Shown: in pieces, positions 1-9,825 of the stretch
Layout of the letters: every line of letters starts with the position of its first letter
How positions within the stretch are numbered: position 1 is the stretch's first letter
Origin: an uncultured Chloroflexota bacterium
GTDB lineage: Bacteria > Chloroflexota > Anaerolineae > Anaerolineales > Anaerolineaceae
Assembly: GCA_902791025.1 (NCBI GenBank)
Contig: CADATZ010000029.1
Location: forward strand, 15,238 to 58,706
Length of the DNA stretch: 43,469 nucleotides
Reading direction: 5' to 3'
Notes under the pieces: model-generated
What the model was told of the DNA's origin: nothing
The model's input: only the letters and a program-made list of their open reading frames with translations
Database searches by the model: none
Made by a program: the position numbers and the translations under genes

Positions 1-474
1 TGCTTCGGTAAGTTTCGTTAGAAGTTCATCCTTTTCACCGATCATGGATGTAACAGTGGTTTCTGCTTCGGTAAGTTTCGTTCGGAGTTCATCCTTTTCT
101 CCGGTCAGAGCTGTAACGGCGGTTTCTGCTTCGGTAAGTTTGGTTTGGAGTTCATCCTTTTCACCGGTCAGAGTTGCAGCGGTGGTTTCTGCCTCTGTTA
201 GTTTTGTTTGGAGTTCATCCTTTTCACCGGTCAGAGTTGCAGCGGTGGTTTCTGCCTCTGTTAGTTTTGTTTGGAGTTCATCCTTTTCTCCGGTCAGAGC
301 TGTAACGGCGGTTTCTGCTTCGGTAAGTTTCGTTTGGAGTTCAGCCTTTTCACCGGTCAGGGATGCAGTGGTGGTTTCTGCTTCGGTAAGTTTCGTTTGG
401 AGTTCAGCCTTTTCACCGGTCAGGGATGTAACGGCGGTTTCTGCTTCGGTGAGTTTCGTCTGAAGTTTATCCTT
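1..474. repeat. 63-bp in-frame tandem repeat array
   Basis: About 7.5 tandem copies of a 63-bp unit encode a 21-residue triple heptad. Neighbouring copies differ at few bases and two adjacent copies are nearly identical, which points to recent copy-number change by slippage or unequal recombination. The array runs off the left edge, so the total copy number is unknown. Confidence 0.9.
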
Positions 475-915
475 TTCGGTGGTCAAAGAATTGATTTGAT
501 CCTGTAAAGTATTGATTGTGCTTTCATTTTCCTCGTTTTTCTGTGATAAAATGGCATTTTCCTTTGTCGCGTCATTCAAATGATTATTTAATTCGTCGAT
601 TTCAGATTCTTTCTCGGTAAGAGCTGCGGTTTTCTCTTCCAGCTGTGATTCTGCTTTGGATAGGTTGTTCGATATTTTGGTGAGTTTTTTATTGATTTGG
701 TTTAGTTCCCACTCTTCCTCTTTTATTGTATCCTGAAACGTTTCGTTTTCCTGAGTGAGTTTTTGCACCTGCTCATTCGCTTCAGTTATTTGAGCCGTCA
801 GTTCATCCTTTTCCTCATTGAAGGTTTTTTCCAATAATGCCAATTTCCGTGCACTGCAACCGGTGCAAAACAAGACAAGAATTATAGTGAATAATACAAT
901 GGTTTGCTTTTTCAT
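1..915 (-). CDS. Coiled-coil lipoprotein with 21-residue tandem repeats (3' end beyond window)
   Basis: The reading frame is open from an ATG to the window edge, exactly 305 codons with no stop, so the C-terminus is missing. The start MKKQTIVLFTIILVLFCTGC is a lipoprotein signal peptide with the lipobox FCTGC, so the protein should be lipid-anchored on the outside of the membrane. A strong GGGAGGAG ribosome binding site precedes it. After the Cys, residues of about 22-145 are a charged heptad-rich coiled coil. About 7.5 copies of a 21-residue unit (three heptads, typified by KLTEAETAVTALTGEKDEL) then follow to the edge. I do not recognise a named family. A structural, spacer or adhesin-stalk role is inference from the coiled coil. 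The neighbouring amylase is divergent. Confidence 0.8.
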   Translation of the reverse strand, partial: MKKQTIVLFTIILVLFCTGCSARKLALLEKTFNEEKDELTAQITEANEQVQKLTQENETFQDTIKEEEWELNQINKKLTKISNNLSKAESQLEEKTAALTEKESEIDELNNHLNDATKENAILSQKNEENESTINTLQDQINSLTTEKDKLQTKLTEAETAVTSLTGEKAELQTKLTEAETTTASLTGEKAELQTKLTEAETAVTALTGEKDELQTKLTEAETTAATLTGEKDELQTKLTEAETTAATLTGEKDELQTKLTEAETAVTALTGEKDELRTKLTEAETTVTSMIGEKDELLTKLTEA

Positions 916-1074
916 AAGAAAACTCCTCCCTGCTGAAACGAATCAGAAATCATAGTTTAAGTATATCATAAATCCATATTGCCGGAATTTTACTTTTTTC
1001 TGCGTCTGCGAACTGATATTGTAAGAAAATTGTAAGAAATCTGTCACAAGTTATTTAAAAACGACCGATTTTGT

Positions 1075-1103
1075 TTGACTTTTTCTGCCAGATATAGTAG
1101 AAA
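1075..1103 (+). promoter_or_regulatory. Probable sigma-A promoter of the amylase gene
   Basis: TTGACT is followed by a 17-nt spacer and TAGAAA. The amylase ribosome binding site GAAGGAGG lies about 18 nt downstream of the -10 element. Confidence 0.55.
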
Positions 1104-1137
1104 TTGAAAAATTCATTCAGGAAGGAGGTTTTTCTTG

Positions 1138-2610
1138 ATGAATAACGAAACAATGGTGCAATATTTTGAATGGTATCTGGCAAATGACGGCCTGTGGTGG
1201 AAACGCTGCGCTGCCAAAGCTGAGAATATGGCTGCGCTCGGCATCACACGCGTCTGGCTTCCTCCGGCCTATAAAGGTACTTCACAGGAAGATGTCGGAT
1301 ACGGCGTTTATGACATGTATGACCTCGGAGAGTTTGACCAAAAGGGAACGATCCGGACAAAATATGGAACAAAAGATGAATATATCGAAGCCATCAAGGC
1401 TTTTCATGATCAGGGTATCAAAGTGCTCGCGGATATCGTCCTCAATCATCGCATGGGAGGGGATGAGGTCGAAGAAGTCACCGCAGTCCCCGAAAACCCG
1501 CAGAACAGAAATGAACAGATTGGCGAAGAAAGACTGATCAAGGTCCACTCCCGATTCACGTTTCCGGGAAGAGCCGGAAAATACAGTGCTTTTACCTGGG
1601 ATCATAATCAGTTTACCGGTACAGACTGGGACGAAAACAACCCGGAACCCGGTCATCTTTACCGGTTCGCCGGGAAGCAATGGAAAACGGATGTGGATCC
1701 GGAAAACGGCAATTACGATTACCTGATGGGTATGGACGTGGATTATGGGAACTCTGCTGCTGTGCGGGAGACGAAAAAATGGCTGCGTTGGTACATCAAA
1801 ACAGCCGGGATCGATGGTTTCCGCCTGGATGCGGTAAAGCATATCAGTGCTGTTTTTTACCGGGATCTGCTGGATTATCTCCGCAAACAGACGGGTATGG
1901 AACTGCCGGCGGTTGGGGAGTACTGGAGCAATGATATCGGAAGGCTGCTGAATTATCTGGATTCTGTCAAAAATGAGATGTCGCTGTTTGATGTCGCGCT
2001 GCATTACAACTTCTTCAGCGCTTCACAAGCGGGCGCGGCGTATGACCTGCGGACAATCCTTGATCACACGCTGATGAAAGAACGTCCTCAGAATGCGGTG
2101 ACCTTTGTTGATAATCATGATACTCAGCACGGTCAAAGCCTGCAATCTTTTGTGGAAGATTGGTTTAAGGATCACTGTTATGCGATTATCATGCTGCGTC
2201 AGGAAGGTCTGCCCTGCGTGTTTTATTCGGATTATTACGGTAATCCGGTGAAGGATCGCCCTCCGGTGCTGAATCTCGGGAAGATGATGAAGCTGCGTCA
2301 TTTCTATGCTTATGGTGAGCAGGAAGACTATTTCGAAAGCCAAAACCTGATCGGCTGGGTACGCAGAGGCGATGTAGAACATTCCGGCTCCGGGCTGGCT
2401 GCGGTTTTGTCCAATGGAGATGAGAGCGGCTCGCTGCGCATGTTTATGGACGAAAAATTCGCGGGTTCCGTTTTCTCTGATGTACTCGGTAACTGTGCTG
2501 AAACTGTGACAGTCGATAAAGATGGATGGGCTGATTTCCGCTGTGAACCGAAACGCGTTTCCATCTGGGTAACGCAGGAGGCATTCGAAAACCTCGTCGT
2601 GAATGAGTAA
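1138..2610 (+). CDS. Cytoplasmic alpha-amylase, GH13 family
   Basis: This enzyme hydrolyses internal alpha-1,4 bonds of starch, glycogen or maltodextrin. There is no signal peptide, so it acts in the cytoplasm, like E. coli AmyA. All four GH13 regions are visible in the 490-residue product: DIVLNH near residue 99, GFRLDAVKH with nucleophile Asp231, VGEYW with acid/base Glu261, and FVDNHD with Asp328. The length fits the roughly 480-500 residues usual for the GH13_5-type liquefying amylases. ATG was chosen as start. A TTG sits immediately before it and would add one residue. GAAGGAGG is 9 nt upstream. It stands as a single transcription unit with its own promoter, divergent from the lipoprotein gene and convergent with pyrG. 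Confidence 0.93.
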   Translation: MNNETMVQYFEWYLANDGLWWKRCAAKAENMAALGITRVWLPPAYKGTSQEDVGYGVYDMYDLGEFDQKGTIRTKYGTKDEYIEAIKAFHDQGIKVLADIVLNHRMGGDEVEEVTAVPENPQNRNEQIGEERLIKVHSRFTFPGRAGKYSAFTWDHNQFTGTDWDENNPEPGHLYRFAGKQWKTDVDPENGNYDYLMGMDVDYGNSAAVRETKKWLRWYIKTAGIDGFRLDAVKHISAVFYRDLLDYLRKQTGMELPAVGEYWSNDIGRLLNYLDSVKNEMSLFDVALHYNFFSASQAGAAYDLRTILDHTLMKERPQNAVTFVDNHDTQHGQSLQSFVEDWFKDHCYAIIMLRQEGLPCVFYSDYYGNPVKDRPPVLNLGKMMKLRHFYAYGEQEDYFESQNLIGWVRRGDVEHSGSGLAAVLSNGDESGSLRMFMDEKFAGSVFSDVLGNCAETVTVDKDGWADFRCEPKRVSIWVTQEAFENLVVNE

Positions 2611-2643
2611 CCGCAGGGATCAGATAGAGCCTGCTCAGAACGG

Positions 2644-2704
2644 AACACATGGGGCGGAACTTTACTGCGGAGTCAGCAGCAAAGACGCGTCTCCATGTGT
2701 TTTA
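2644..2704. terminator. Possible terminator between amylase and pyrG
   Basis: AACACATGG pairs with CCATGTGTT across a roughly 40-nt loop and is followed by a short T-run on the + strand. It sits between convergent genes, where a terminator is expected, but the long loop makes it weak. Confidence 0.35.
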
Positions 2705-2717
2705 GCCTGAACATTTG

Positions 2718-4337
2718 TTATTTATTCCGGGAGTTGTTTACAGCCAGCTCAGATGCTTTTTGTATGAAACCGCGGAAAAGGGGATGCGGTTTGTTCGGAC
2801 GGCTTTTAAACTCCGGATGGAATTGGACGCCGACGAAGAAGGGATGGTCTGCAACTTCGATTGTTTCCACGATGCTGCCATCCGGGCTGGTGCCGCTGAG
2901 GATCAGACCGGCAGAAGTCAGATTCTCTCGAAAAGCATTATTGAACTCATAACGGTGCCGATGCCGCTCAGAGATCGTATCTTGCGTATAGCAATAAGCC
3001 ATTTGTGTATTGGGAGCAATTCTACAGGGATAAGCGCCGAGGCGCAGGGTCCCGCCTTTTGCAACTGTGTCATTTTGATCCGGAAGGAAATCAATGACTT
3101 TGTGAGTAGATCCCGGATCAAATTCGCCTGAATTCGCGTCGGAAAAACCGCAGACATGACGGGCAAATTCGATGACCGCGATCTGCATTCCGAGACAGAG
3201 CCCCAGATAAGGCACGCGATTCTCTCTGGCATATTTTGCCGCGAGGATCATCCCTTCAATGCCTCTGCTGCCGAATCCGCCGGGAACGATGATCCCGCTG
3301 CAGGCGCTCAGAACGCTTTCCACCGTATCCTCAGACACGGTTTCGCTGTCGATCCAGCGGATATCCGCTTCCGCCCCGATTGCATAAGCGGCATGACGCA
3401 GAGCTTCTGCAACAGACATGTATGCGTCATGAAGCTGGACATATTTCCCCACCAGCCCGATGGTGATCCTTTTCCCAGCGGTTTTTACACGACTGACCAT
3501 GTTTTCCCAATCCCGCAGATCCGGCTCCGGGGTATCAATTCCAAGCTCCCGGCAGACGATCCCGGAAAAATTCTGTTTTTCCAGCATTAATGGTGCTTCA
3601 TATAATACCGGGAGGGTTCGGTTTTCGATCACACAGTCCGGGCTGACCGTACAAAACATGGCGATCTTCTTCAGGATCGTTTTTTCGAGCGGTTCGTTAC
3701 AGCGCAGAACGATGATATCCGGGTGAATGCCCATTCCCTGCAGTTCCCTGACGGAATGCTGCGTTGGTTTGGATTTGTGTTCCCCGCTGCCATGCAGATA
3801 AGGCACCAGTGTGACGTGGATGAAGAGGCTGTTTCCCCGCCCCTGCTCCAGTCCTACCTGACGGATCGCCTCCAGAAATGGCTGGCTTTCGATGTCGCCG
3901 GTGGTTCCGCCGATTTCCGTTATGACCACATCGGCATTTGTCTTCTTCCCGACCGCATAGATAAAGTCTTTGATCTCATTCGTGATATGCGGGATCACCT
4001 GAATAGTTTCACCCAGATATTCCCCTCTGCGTTCTTTGTTCAGCACATTCCAGTAAACCTTGCCGGTAGTCAGGTTGGAGAATTTATTCAGGTCTTCGTC
4101 TATGAATCGTTCGTAATGTCCCAGATCCAGATCGGTTTCTGCTCCGTCTTCCGTGACGTAGACTTCCCCATGCTGATATGGACTCATGGTGCCGGGATCC
4201 ACATTGATATAAGGGTCCAGTTTCTGTGCAGCAACCTTCAGCCCCCGGGCTTTCAGCAGACGGCCGAGTGATGCAGCTGTGATCCCCTTCCCAAGCCCTG
4301 ACACAACACCGCCTGTGACAAAGATAAATTTACTCAT
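2718..4337 (-). CDS. pyrG: CTP synthase (glutamine-hydrolysing)
   Basis: It converts UTP, ATP and glutamine to CTP. The 539-residue product has the amidoligase P-loop region [17 protein letters not shown] at the N-terminus, the [19 protein letters not shown] region, and a C-terminal class I glutamine amidotransferase domain with nucleophile Cys381 in GLCLGMQ and the His507/Glu509 pair in VQFHPEF. Length is normal for the family. The start MSKFIF was chosen because homology begins there and AGGGGAA lies upstream. A longer in-frame extension of 17 codons has no family resemblance. It lies 31 bp downstream of asnB on the same strand, so the two are probably co-transcribed and both consume glutamine. 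Confidence 0.97.
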   Translation of the reverse strand: MSKFIFVTGGVVSGLGKGITAASLGRLLKARGLKVAAQKLDPYINVDPGTMSPYQHGEVYVTEDGAETDLDLGHYERFIDEDLNKFSNLTTGKVYWNVLNKERRGEYLGETIQVIPHITNEIKDFIYAVGKKTNADVVITEIGGTTGDIESQPFLEAIRQVGLEQGRGNSLFIHVTLVPYLHGSGEHKSKPTQHSVRELQGMGIHPDIIVLRCNEPLEKTILKKIAMFCTVSPDCVIENRTLPVLYEAPLMLEKQNFSGIVCRELGIDTPEPDLRDWENMVSRVKTAGKRITIGLVGKYVQLHDAYMSVAEALRHAAYAIGAEADIRWIDSETVSEDTVESVLSACSGIIVPGGFGSRGIEGMILAAKYARENRVPYLGLCLGMQIAVIEFARHVCGFSDANSGEFDPGSTHKVIDFLPDQNDTVAKGGTLRLGAYPCRIAPNTQMAYCYTQDTISERHRHRYEFNNAFRENLTSAGLILSGTSPDGSIVETIEVADHPFFVGVQFHPEFKSRPNKPHPLFRGFIQKASELAVNNSRNK

Positions 4338-4368
4338 GCGAAATTCCCCTGTTATTTTTACCGAAACC

Positions 4369-5952
4369 CTATTTCCCGCTGTCACCATAATTGGACAGGA
4401 CTCTTGCCGACGGATCGTTCACGTTGCAGCCGTCCCAGTTCCGGTTCGGCATCCAGAAATCAACCACCATTTTTGCCTGGCCCGGGTAATATTTTTCAAA
4501 TATCTCACGATAAAGCAGTGATTCTTTGGTAAAAGGCTGGGCAAAAAAGTATTGCTGCCTGCGGGTCTCATATTCTTCATCTGTGTAAACGGTTTCGGCA
4601 TATTCTTTCAGATAGTTCACCATGGAATGACCTACCGCATCAGAAAATGCTGCTTTTTCGCGCCACAGGATATCATCCGGCAGGTAGTCCTGTCCCTCAA
4701 AAGCATGTCGGAGCAGGTATTTCCCCTTTCCGTACTTGTTCAGCTTCAGTTCCGGATCGATGCTCATTACATACTTGACAAAATCCAGATCGCCGAAAGG
4801 AACTCGTGCTTCCAGTGAGTTCACGGAAATACAGCGATCAGCACGAAGCACATCGTACATGTGGAGTTCCCTGATCCGTTTTTCCGCTTCCCTTTGAAAT
4901 TCCACGGCCGAAGGAGCAAAATCGGTATATTTATATCCAAACAGCTCATCGGAAATCTCACCAGTAAGCAATACACGGATATCTGTCTGTTCATGGATCG
5001 CTTTGCAGACCAGGTACATACCCATACTGGCACGAATCGTTGTGATGTCGTAGGTTCCAAGCAGTTCGATCACAGTTTCGAGAGACACGATCACCTCCTC
5101 CGGGGTCATATAAACTTCTGTGTGATGGCTGCCGATATATTCAGCAACTTCTTTAGCGTATTTCAGGTCGATTGCATCCTCGCTCATACCAATGGCAAAT
5201 GTTTCAATGGGTTTGTCGCTTTCCTTTGCTGCGATCGCGCATACCAGCGATGAATCCAGCCCTCCGGAGAGCAGAAAACCGACCTTTGCATCCGCAACCA
5301 GACGTTTCTGAACGCCTGCAATCAATTTATCATGGATCTTACCGCAAACAGTATCCATCCCATCCGACGAGACAGCATCAACAGAAGCAATTTCACAATA
5401 CGGCACAAAGCGGCCGTTCACATAATAATATCCCGGTGGAAATGGCATAATTTTGTCTGTCAGGCCAACCAGATTTTTCGGTTCACTGGCGAAAATGATC
5501 ACGCCATGATTATCATACCCGTAATAAAGCGGACGGATCCCGATCGGATCCCGTGCGGCCAGAAATTCACCGGTTTTTCCATCAAACAGGATCATGGCAA
5601 ATTCCGCATCCAGCATGGCAAACATATCCGTTCCGTATTCCTGATACAGCGGCAGGATGATCTCGCAATCGCTGTCACTTTGGAAGTTGTATCCCAGTTT
5701 CCGCAGTTCCTCACGCTGTTTTTCAAAACCATACAGCTCACCATTGCAGACGACATAATTGCCGTTCAGCTCAAACGGCTGCATTCCTTCCGGATGCAGG
5801 CCCATGATCTCTAAACGGTGGAAAGCGAGTAAACCTTTGCCGGTATCTACGATCCGGCTGTCATCGGGTCCGCGCGATTTTGTTCGCGAGAACCCTTCTT
5901 CAAATGCTTCTCTTTCGGTACAAGGACCGCAATATCCCATAATCGAACACAT
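4369..5952 (-). CDS. asnB: Asparagine synthase B, glutamine-hydrolysing
   Basis: It makes asparagine from aspartate, ATP and glutamine. The N-terminal Ntn (class II) glutaminase domain starts MCSIMGYCG, where Cys2 becomes the catalytic N-terminal nucleophile after Met removal. The C-terminal synthetase domain has the PP-loop SGGLDSS at residues 229-235. The 527-residue length matches E. coli-type AsnB. GGAGG lies a few bases before the ATG. It is followed closely by pyrG, and preceded by glnN on the same strand with a 165-bp gap that contains an imperfect inverted repeat, so transcription from the glnN promoter could reach it only by passing that structure. Confidence 0.95.
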   Translation of the reverse strand: MCSIMGYCGPCTEREAFEEGFSRTKSRGPDDSRIVDTGKGLLAFHRLEIMGLHPEGMQPFELNGNYVVCNGELYGFEKQREELRKLGYNFQSDSDCEIILPLYQEYGTDMFAMLDAEFAMILFDGKTGEFLAARDPIGIRPLYYGYDNHGVIIFASEPKNLVGLTDKIMPFPPGYYYVNGRFVPYCEIASVDAVSSDGMDTVCGKIHDKLIAGVQKRLVADAKVGFLLSGGLDSSLVCAIAAKESDKPIETFAIGMSEDAIDLKYAKEVAEYIGSHHTEVYMTPEEVIVSLETVIELLGTYDITTIRASMGMYLVCKAIHEQTDIRVLLTGEISDELFGYKYTDFAPSAVEFQREAEKRIRELHMYDVLRADRCISVNSLEARVPFGDLDFVKYVMSIDPELKLNKYGKGKYLLRHAFEGQDYLPDDILWREKAAFSDAVGHSMVNYLKEYAETVYTDEEYETRRQQYFFAQPFTKESLLYREIFEKYYPGQAKMVVDFWMPNRNWDGCNVNDPSARVLSNYGDSGK

Positions 5953-5965
5953 GATGCCTCCAATT

Positions 5966-6113
5966 GGGGATTAGGAATTAGGGGGTAGGAGTTAGGGGAA
6001 GCAGCCAGCGGCCAGAATTATATCCTGAATCGTTATTTCACGTCCGGCTGCAGAATTTTTTTGTTTTACTCACAAATTTCCCCTAACACCTGGAACCTAA
6101 CACCTGTCCCCCA
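5966..6113. repeat. TTAGG-rich imperfect inverted repeat between glnN and asnB
   Basis: The left arm carries several TTAGG/TAGGAG units. The right arm is an imperfect reverse complement of it (TTTCCCCTAACACC and so on), with arms of about 35 nt and a spacer of about 75 nt. It fills most of the intergenic space and does not look like a simple terminator. It may be an interspersed palindromic repeat. Confidence 0.6.
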
Positions 6114-6117
6114 TCAT

Positions 6118-8214
6118 CTACTTTGTTCCGAATAACAGATCCGCATAGGTCGGGAACGGCCAGCAGCGTTTAGCCGTAAGCACTTCAGCCTCGTCGCAGG
6201 GAACACGCAGCTCACACATTTTCGGGAGGATCATATCCCGAATCATTTCGGATTCTTCAATAGTATCTTTTGCCTTGTCCAGGTCCATAAGCGCCGCTTC
6301 CAACACGTCGGTCTTTTCGCAGATTTCATCCAGCAAAAGGGAGAGCTTTTTCACAAGTTCTGTTTCATATTTACAGGAGATATCCGCGGAAACCGCCTTT
6401 TTCGCACCGGCTGTCCTGGCTATGTCGGCTGTATATGCTTCCACTGCCGGAGAAATCATTGTTTTTGCCATATCGGTCATGGTCTTCGCCTCGATGATGA
6501 CGGATTTGCAGTAGTTTTCCAGCATGATCTCACATCTGGAATTCAGTTCCGCCTCAGAAAATACGCCATGGGCAGTGAGCATTTTCACATTCTTTTCATC
6601 CAGAAGGTGCGGCATACAATCAGCTGTTGTGCTGTAGTTGAGTAAACCGCGAACCTCAGTGGCTTCTTTGATCCATGATTCATCATAACCGTTTCCGTTG
6701 AAGATGATGCGCTTGTGGTCCTTAATGGTCTTTTGGATCATGTCATGAAGAGCAGTCTCAAAGTCTTCCGCTTTTTCCAGTCTGTCCGCATAAATCTTCA
6801 GGCTCTCCGCGACTGCGCTGTTGAGCATAATGTTCGCACAGGCAATACTGTTGGAGGAACCAAGCATACGGAATTCAAATTTGTTTCCGGTGAAAGCGAA
6901 CGGCGATGTGCGGTTGCGGTCTGTAGTGTCACGATTGAATTTCGGCAGCACATCAACGCCAAGCTTCATCACGGTTTTCGCAGTCCCCATGTAAGGCGTA
7001 TCGGTTTCGATCGCTTCCATTATCGCGTTCAGTTCGTCACCGAGGAAGATGGAGATAACTGCCGGAGGAGCTTCGTTGGCACCCAGACGGTGATCGTTTC
7101 CCGCAGTCGCAACGGAAAGACGCAGCAGATCCTGATAATCATCCACAGCTTTGATCACAGCGCAGAGGAAAAGAAGGAATTGAGCGTTCTCATATGGAGT
7201 TTCTCCGGGGGAAAGCAGGTTTTGCCCGTCATCGGTTGCGATAGACCAGTTGTTATGCTTCCCGCTTCCGTTTACTCCGGCGAAAGGCTTTTCATGAAGC
7301 AGGCAAACCAGTCCATGCTTCACCGCAATCCGCTGCATAATTTCCATCGTCAGCTGGTTATGGTCGGTCGCGATATTGGTCGTTGTATAAATGGGGGCCA
7401 ATTCATGCTGAGAGGGAGCGACTTCATTGTGTTCGGTTTTCGCCATGATTCCCAGCTTCCAAAGTTCCTCGTTCAGTTCTTCCATGAAGGAAGCTACAAC
7501 CGGTTTGATGACGCCGAAATAGTGATCATCGAGTTCCTGCCCCTTCGGCGGTTTTGCTCCAAACAGTGTCCGGCCGGCAAAACGCAGATCCGGTCGTTTG
7601 TCATAGAGATCCTTCGGAACCAGAAAATATTCCTGTTCTGGCCCAACAGATGAGACGACTCGTTTGGCTGTTGTATTCCCAAACAGGCGGAGGATCCGCA
7701 TTGCCTGTTTGTTCAGCGCTTCCATGGAGCGCAGCAGCGGTGTTTTCTTATCCAGCGCATGACCGCTGTAGGAACAGAATGCCGTCGGAATGCAGAGCGT
7801 CTTCCCTTTGATAAAAGCATAGGATGTGGGATCCCAGGCCGTATATCCGCGCGCTTCAAATGTCGCCCGCAGCCCTCCGCTCGGGAAAGAAGATGCGTCC
7901 GGTTCGCCCTGGATCAGTTCTTTCCCTGAAAACTCCATGATCACACTGCCGTCAGGTGATGGCGTGATGAAACTCTCGTGTTTTTCTGCAGTGATACCGG
8001 TCAGTGGCTGGAACCAATGCGTGAAATGTGTCGCACCGTGTTCAATAGCCCAATTCTTCATGGCTTCCGCTACCGCATTCGCGACATTCAAATCAAGGTT
8101 TGTACCTTCATCGATGGTTTTCCGCAGCGATTTGTAAATATCCGCCGGAAGTGCCGCACGCATATTACGGTCATCAAAGACCAGACTTCCAAAATAATCT
8201 GAAACTGTAGCCAT
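6118..8214 (-). CDS. glnN: Glutamine synthetase type III
   Basis: It is an ATP-dependent ligase making glutamine from glutamate and ammonium. The 698-residue length and motifs fit GSIII, the long family found in Bacteroidetes, cyanobacteria and many Clostridia, and not the 440-470 residue GSI. Visible motifs are [32 protein letters not shown], and [21 protein letters not shown]. The start MATVSDYFG is preceded by GAAGGAG with 9-nt spacing. A 250-nt leader with two attenuator-like hairpins and a near-consensus promoter lies upstream, so expression is probably controlled by premature termination. asnB and pyrG follow on the same strand. Confidence 0.95.
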   Translation of the reverse strand: MATVSDYFGSLVFDDRNMRAALPADIYKSLRKTIDEGTNLDLNVANAVAEAMKNWAIEHGATHFTHWFQPLTGITAEKHESFITPSPDGSVIMEFSGKELIQGEPDASSFPSGGLRATFEARGYTAWDPTSYAFIKGKTLCIPTAFCSYSGHALDKKTPLLRSMEALNKQAMRILRLFGNTTAKRVVSSVGPEQEYFLVPKDLYDKRPDLRFAGRTLFGAKPPKGQELDDHYFGVIKPVVASFMEELNEELWKLGIMAKTEHNEVAPSQHELAPIYTTTNIATDHNQLTMEIMQRIAVKHGLVCLLHEKPFAGVNGSGKHNNWSIATDDGQNLLSPGETPYENAQFLLFLCAVIKAVDDYQDLLRLSVATAGNDHRLGANEAPPAVISIFLGDELNAIMEAIETDTPYMGTAKTVMKLGVDVLPKFNRDTTDRNRTSPFAFTGNKFEFRMLGSSNSIACANIMLNSAVAESLKIYADRLEKAEDFETALHDMIQKTIKDHKRIIFNGNGYDESWIKEATEVRGLLNYSTTADCMPHLLDEKNVKMLTAHGVFSEAELNSRCEIMLENYCKSVIIEAKTMTDMAKTMISPAVEAYTADIARTAGAKKAVSADISCKYETELVKKLSLLLDEICEKTDVLEAALMDLDKAKDTIEESEMIRDMILPKMCELRVPCDEAEVLTAKRCWPFPTYADLLFGTK

Positions 8215-8248
8215 GGTAATTTACTCCTTCAGCTAAATAAAATAAATA

Positions 8249-8286
8249 AAGGCAAAGACGTCCAAATGGAAAGACGCCTTTGCCTT
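8249..8286 (-). terminator. glnN leader hairpin B (terminator-like attenuator)
   Basis: Read on the minus strand, AAGGCAAAGGCGTC pairs with GACGTCTTTGCCTT (14 bp, one G-U) around a 10-nt loop and is followed by TTATTTATTTTATTT. It lies 20-30 nt before the glnN ribosome binding site, so it should stop transcripts unless opened. The 5' arm is shared with hairpin A and with the gltB leader. Confidence 0.7.
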
Positions 8287-8387
8287 TACGAATAAATGAT
8301 CAATCAGCAGTCAGTTGTCAGCGAATCGAAAAGAAATAAAAATGTTTGCTGACCGGTTAACTGCATCATGTGATAATAAAATAAAAA

Positions 8388-8426
8388 AAGGGCGAATGAG
8401 TCTAAACTCAAAGACGCCCTTGCCTT
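8388..8426 (-). terminator. glnN leader hairpin A (promoter-proximal attenuator)
   Basis: On the minus strand AAGGGCG pairs with CGCCCTT, with an inner GAGT/ACTC stem, and is followed directly by a run of seven Ts. The shared box AAGGCAAGGGCGTC overlaps the 5' arm. The hairpin begins about 10-15 nt after the expected transcription start, which is the layout of an attenuator and not of a distal terminator. Confidence 0.65.
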
Positions 8427-8436
8427 TATGGACGAT

Positions 8437-8465
8437 ATTCTACATCAGCTTTTTTTTGATGTCAA
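8437..8465 (-). promoter_or_regulatory. glnN promoter
   Basis: On the minus strand TTGACA is followed by a 17-nt spacer and TAGAAT, close to the sigma-A consensus. It is placed just upstream of leader hairpin A. The expected start site is near position 8430. Confidence 0.75.
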
Positions 8466-8582
8466 TAAATTTGTGACATTTGAAAAGTAACCAATTTTTC
8501 ACTGATTTTTCAGTTGTGGTATAACAAAAAGCACTTGTTTTCATCAACAATAAATTCATTTTGCTGCAGTCAGGAGGAAGCT

Positions 8583-9794
8583 ATGAATTATTCCGCAGAT
8601 GAGGTTATGCAATATGCGAAGGAAGAGGATGTAAAATTTATCCGTCTCGGTTTTTGCGATGTATTTGGGAGACAAAAAAATATATCCATCATGCCTGGTG
8701 AACTTCCCCGTGCTTTTACCTATGGAGTAGCATTTGATGCCTCCGCGATTCCGGGATTTGGAGATGAAGCCCACAGTGATCTCCTGCTTCATCCTGAACC
8801 TGATACATTGAAACCTCTTCCCTGGCGGCCGGAAAATGGCAAAGTTGTGCAGATGGCTGCCAATATCACCTATCCTGACGGTACGCCTTTTGAATGTGAT
8901 ACGCGGAACCTGACCAAAATTGCCATGCATGATGCAGCAAAAGCAGGCTTTGAATTTTCCTTTGGTGCGGAGCAGGAATTTTACCTCTTTGAACTGGATG
9001 AATCGGGCAGACCCACCAATGTACCTTATGACAATGCAGGCTATATGGATATAGCGCCGGATGACAAAGGGGAAAATATCCGCCGTGAAATTTGTCTGAC
9101 GCTGGAACAGATGGGCATCCATCCGGAAAGTTCCCATCATGAGGAAGGTCCGGGACAGAATGAGATCGACTTTCGTTATTCGGATGCTCTTTCAGCGGCG
9201 GATAATACGATGATTTTTCAGCGTGTGGCAAGGACAGTGGCGGCCAGAAATGGACTGTCTGCCGATTTTACTCCGAAACCGATCGGCGGAGCTCCGGGAA
9301 ATGGGTTTCACATCAATATGTCGCTCCGGCCTTTCCCGGAAGAAAATGTATTCCGGAACATGATCGCAGGGATCCTTGAAAATGTTTCTTCCATGACTGC
9401 TTTTTTGAATCCGACGGAAAATTCCTATAAACGTTTGGGACAAAATAAGGCTCCCAGCTGTATTTCCTGGTCACCGGAAAACCGCTCTCAGCTGGTACGG
9501 ATTCCTGCGGCTTTTGGTGAATATCGCCGTGCGGAATTGCGTTCTCCTGATCCTTCCGCAAATCCGTATATTGCATTTGCCCTGATGATTTATGCAGGTC
9601 TGTACGGTATTGAAAATAACCTGAAACTGGACGAACCGGTTAATATCAATCTGTTTCATGCAGATAAAGAAACTTTATCTGCGTTTCGCAAACTGCCGCG
9701 AAGCCTTCAGGCCGCAAGAGAAACCGCCGCTGCCAGTGAATTTATCCGCTCACATATTCCGGAGAGGATCCTGGATATTTACTGCGGAAAGTAA
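8583..9794 (+). CDS. Short type I glutamine synthetase-like enzyme
   Basis: This is a GSI-family ligase with a likely glutamine synthetase role. It has the beta-grasp N-domain (RLGFCDVFGRQKNISIMPGE) and catalytic motifs GAEQEFYLF, EGPGQNEIDF, GNGFHINMSL, ENRSQLVRIP and RAELRSPDPSANPYIAF. At 403 residues it is about 40 shorter than the usual 440-470 residue GSI. The standard GxGxHxH-type loop reads GNGFHIN and no adenylylation-loop Tyr motif is evident. The ATG was chosen because AGGAGG lies 5 nt upstream. An in-frame upstream extension has no family similarity. It is divergent from glnN and only 31 bp from the ANTAR gene. A related ligase such as gamma-glutamyl-amine synthetase cannot be excluded. 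Confidence 0.88.
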   Translation: MNYSADEVMQYAKEEDVKFIRLGFCDVFGRQKNISIMPGELPRAFTYGVAFDASAIPGFGDEAHSDLLLHPEPDTLKPLPWRPENGKVVQMAANITYPDGTPFECDTRNLTKIAMHDAAKAGFEFSFGAEQEFYLFELDESGRPTNVPYDNAGYMDIAPDDKGENIRREICLTLEQMGIHPESSHHEEGPGQNEIDFRYSDALSAADNTMIFQRVARTVAARNGLSADFTPKPIGGAPGNGFHINMSLRPFPEENVFRNMIAGILENVSSMTAFLNPTENSYKRLGQNKAPSCISWSPENRSQLVRIPAAFGEYRRAELRSPDPSANPYIAFALMIYAGLYGIENNLKLDEPVNINLFHADKETLSAFRKLPRSLQAARETAAASEFIRSHIPERILDIYCGK

Positions 9795-9825
9795 GCTTTG
9801 GGTGTTTCAGGAAGGAATCGGAATC

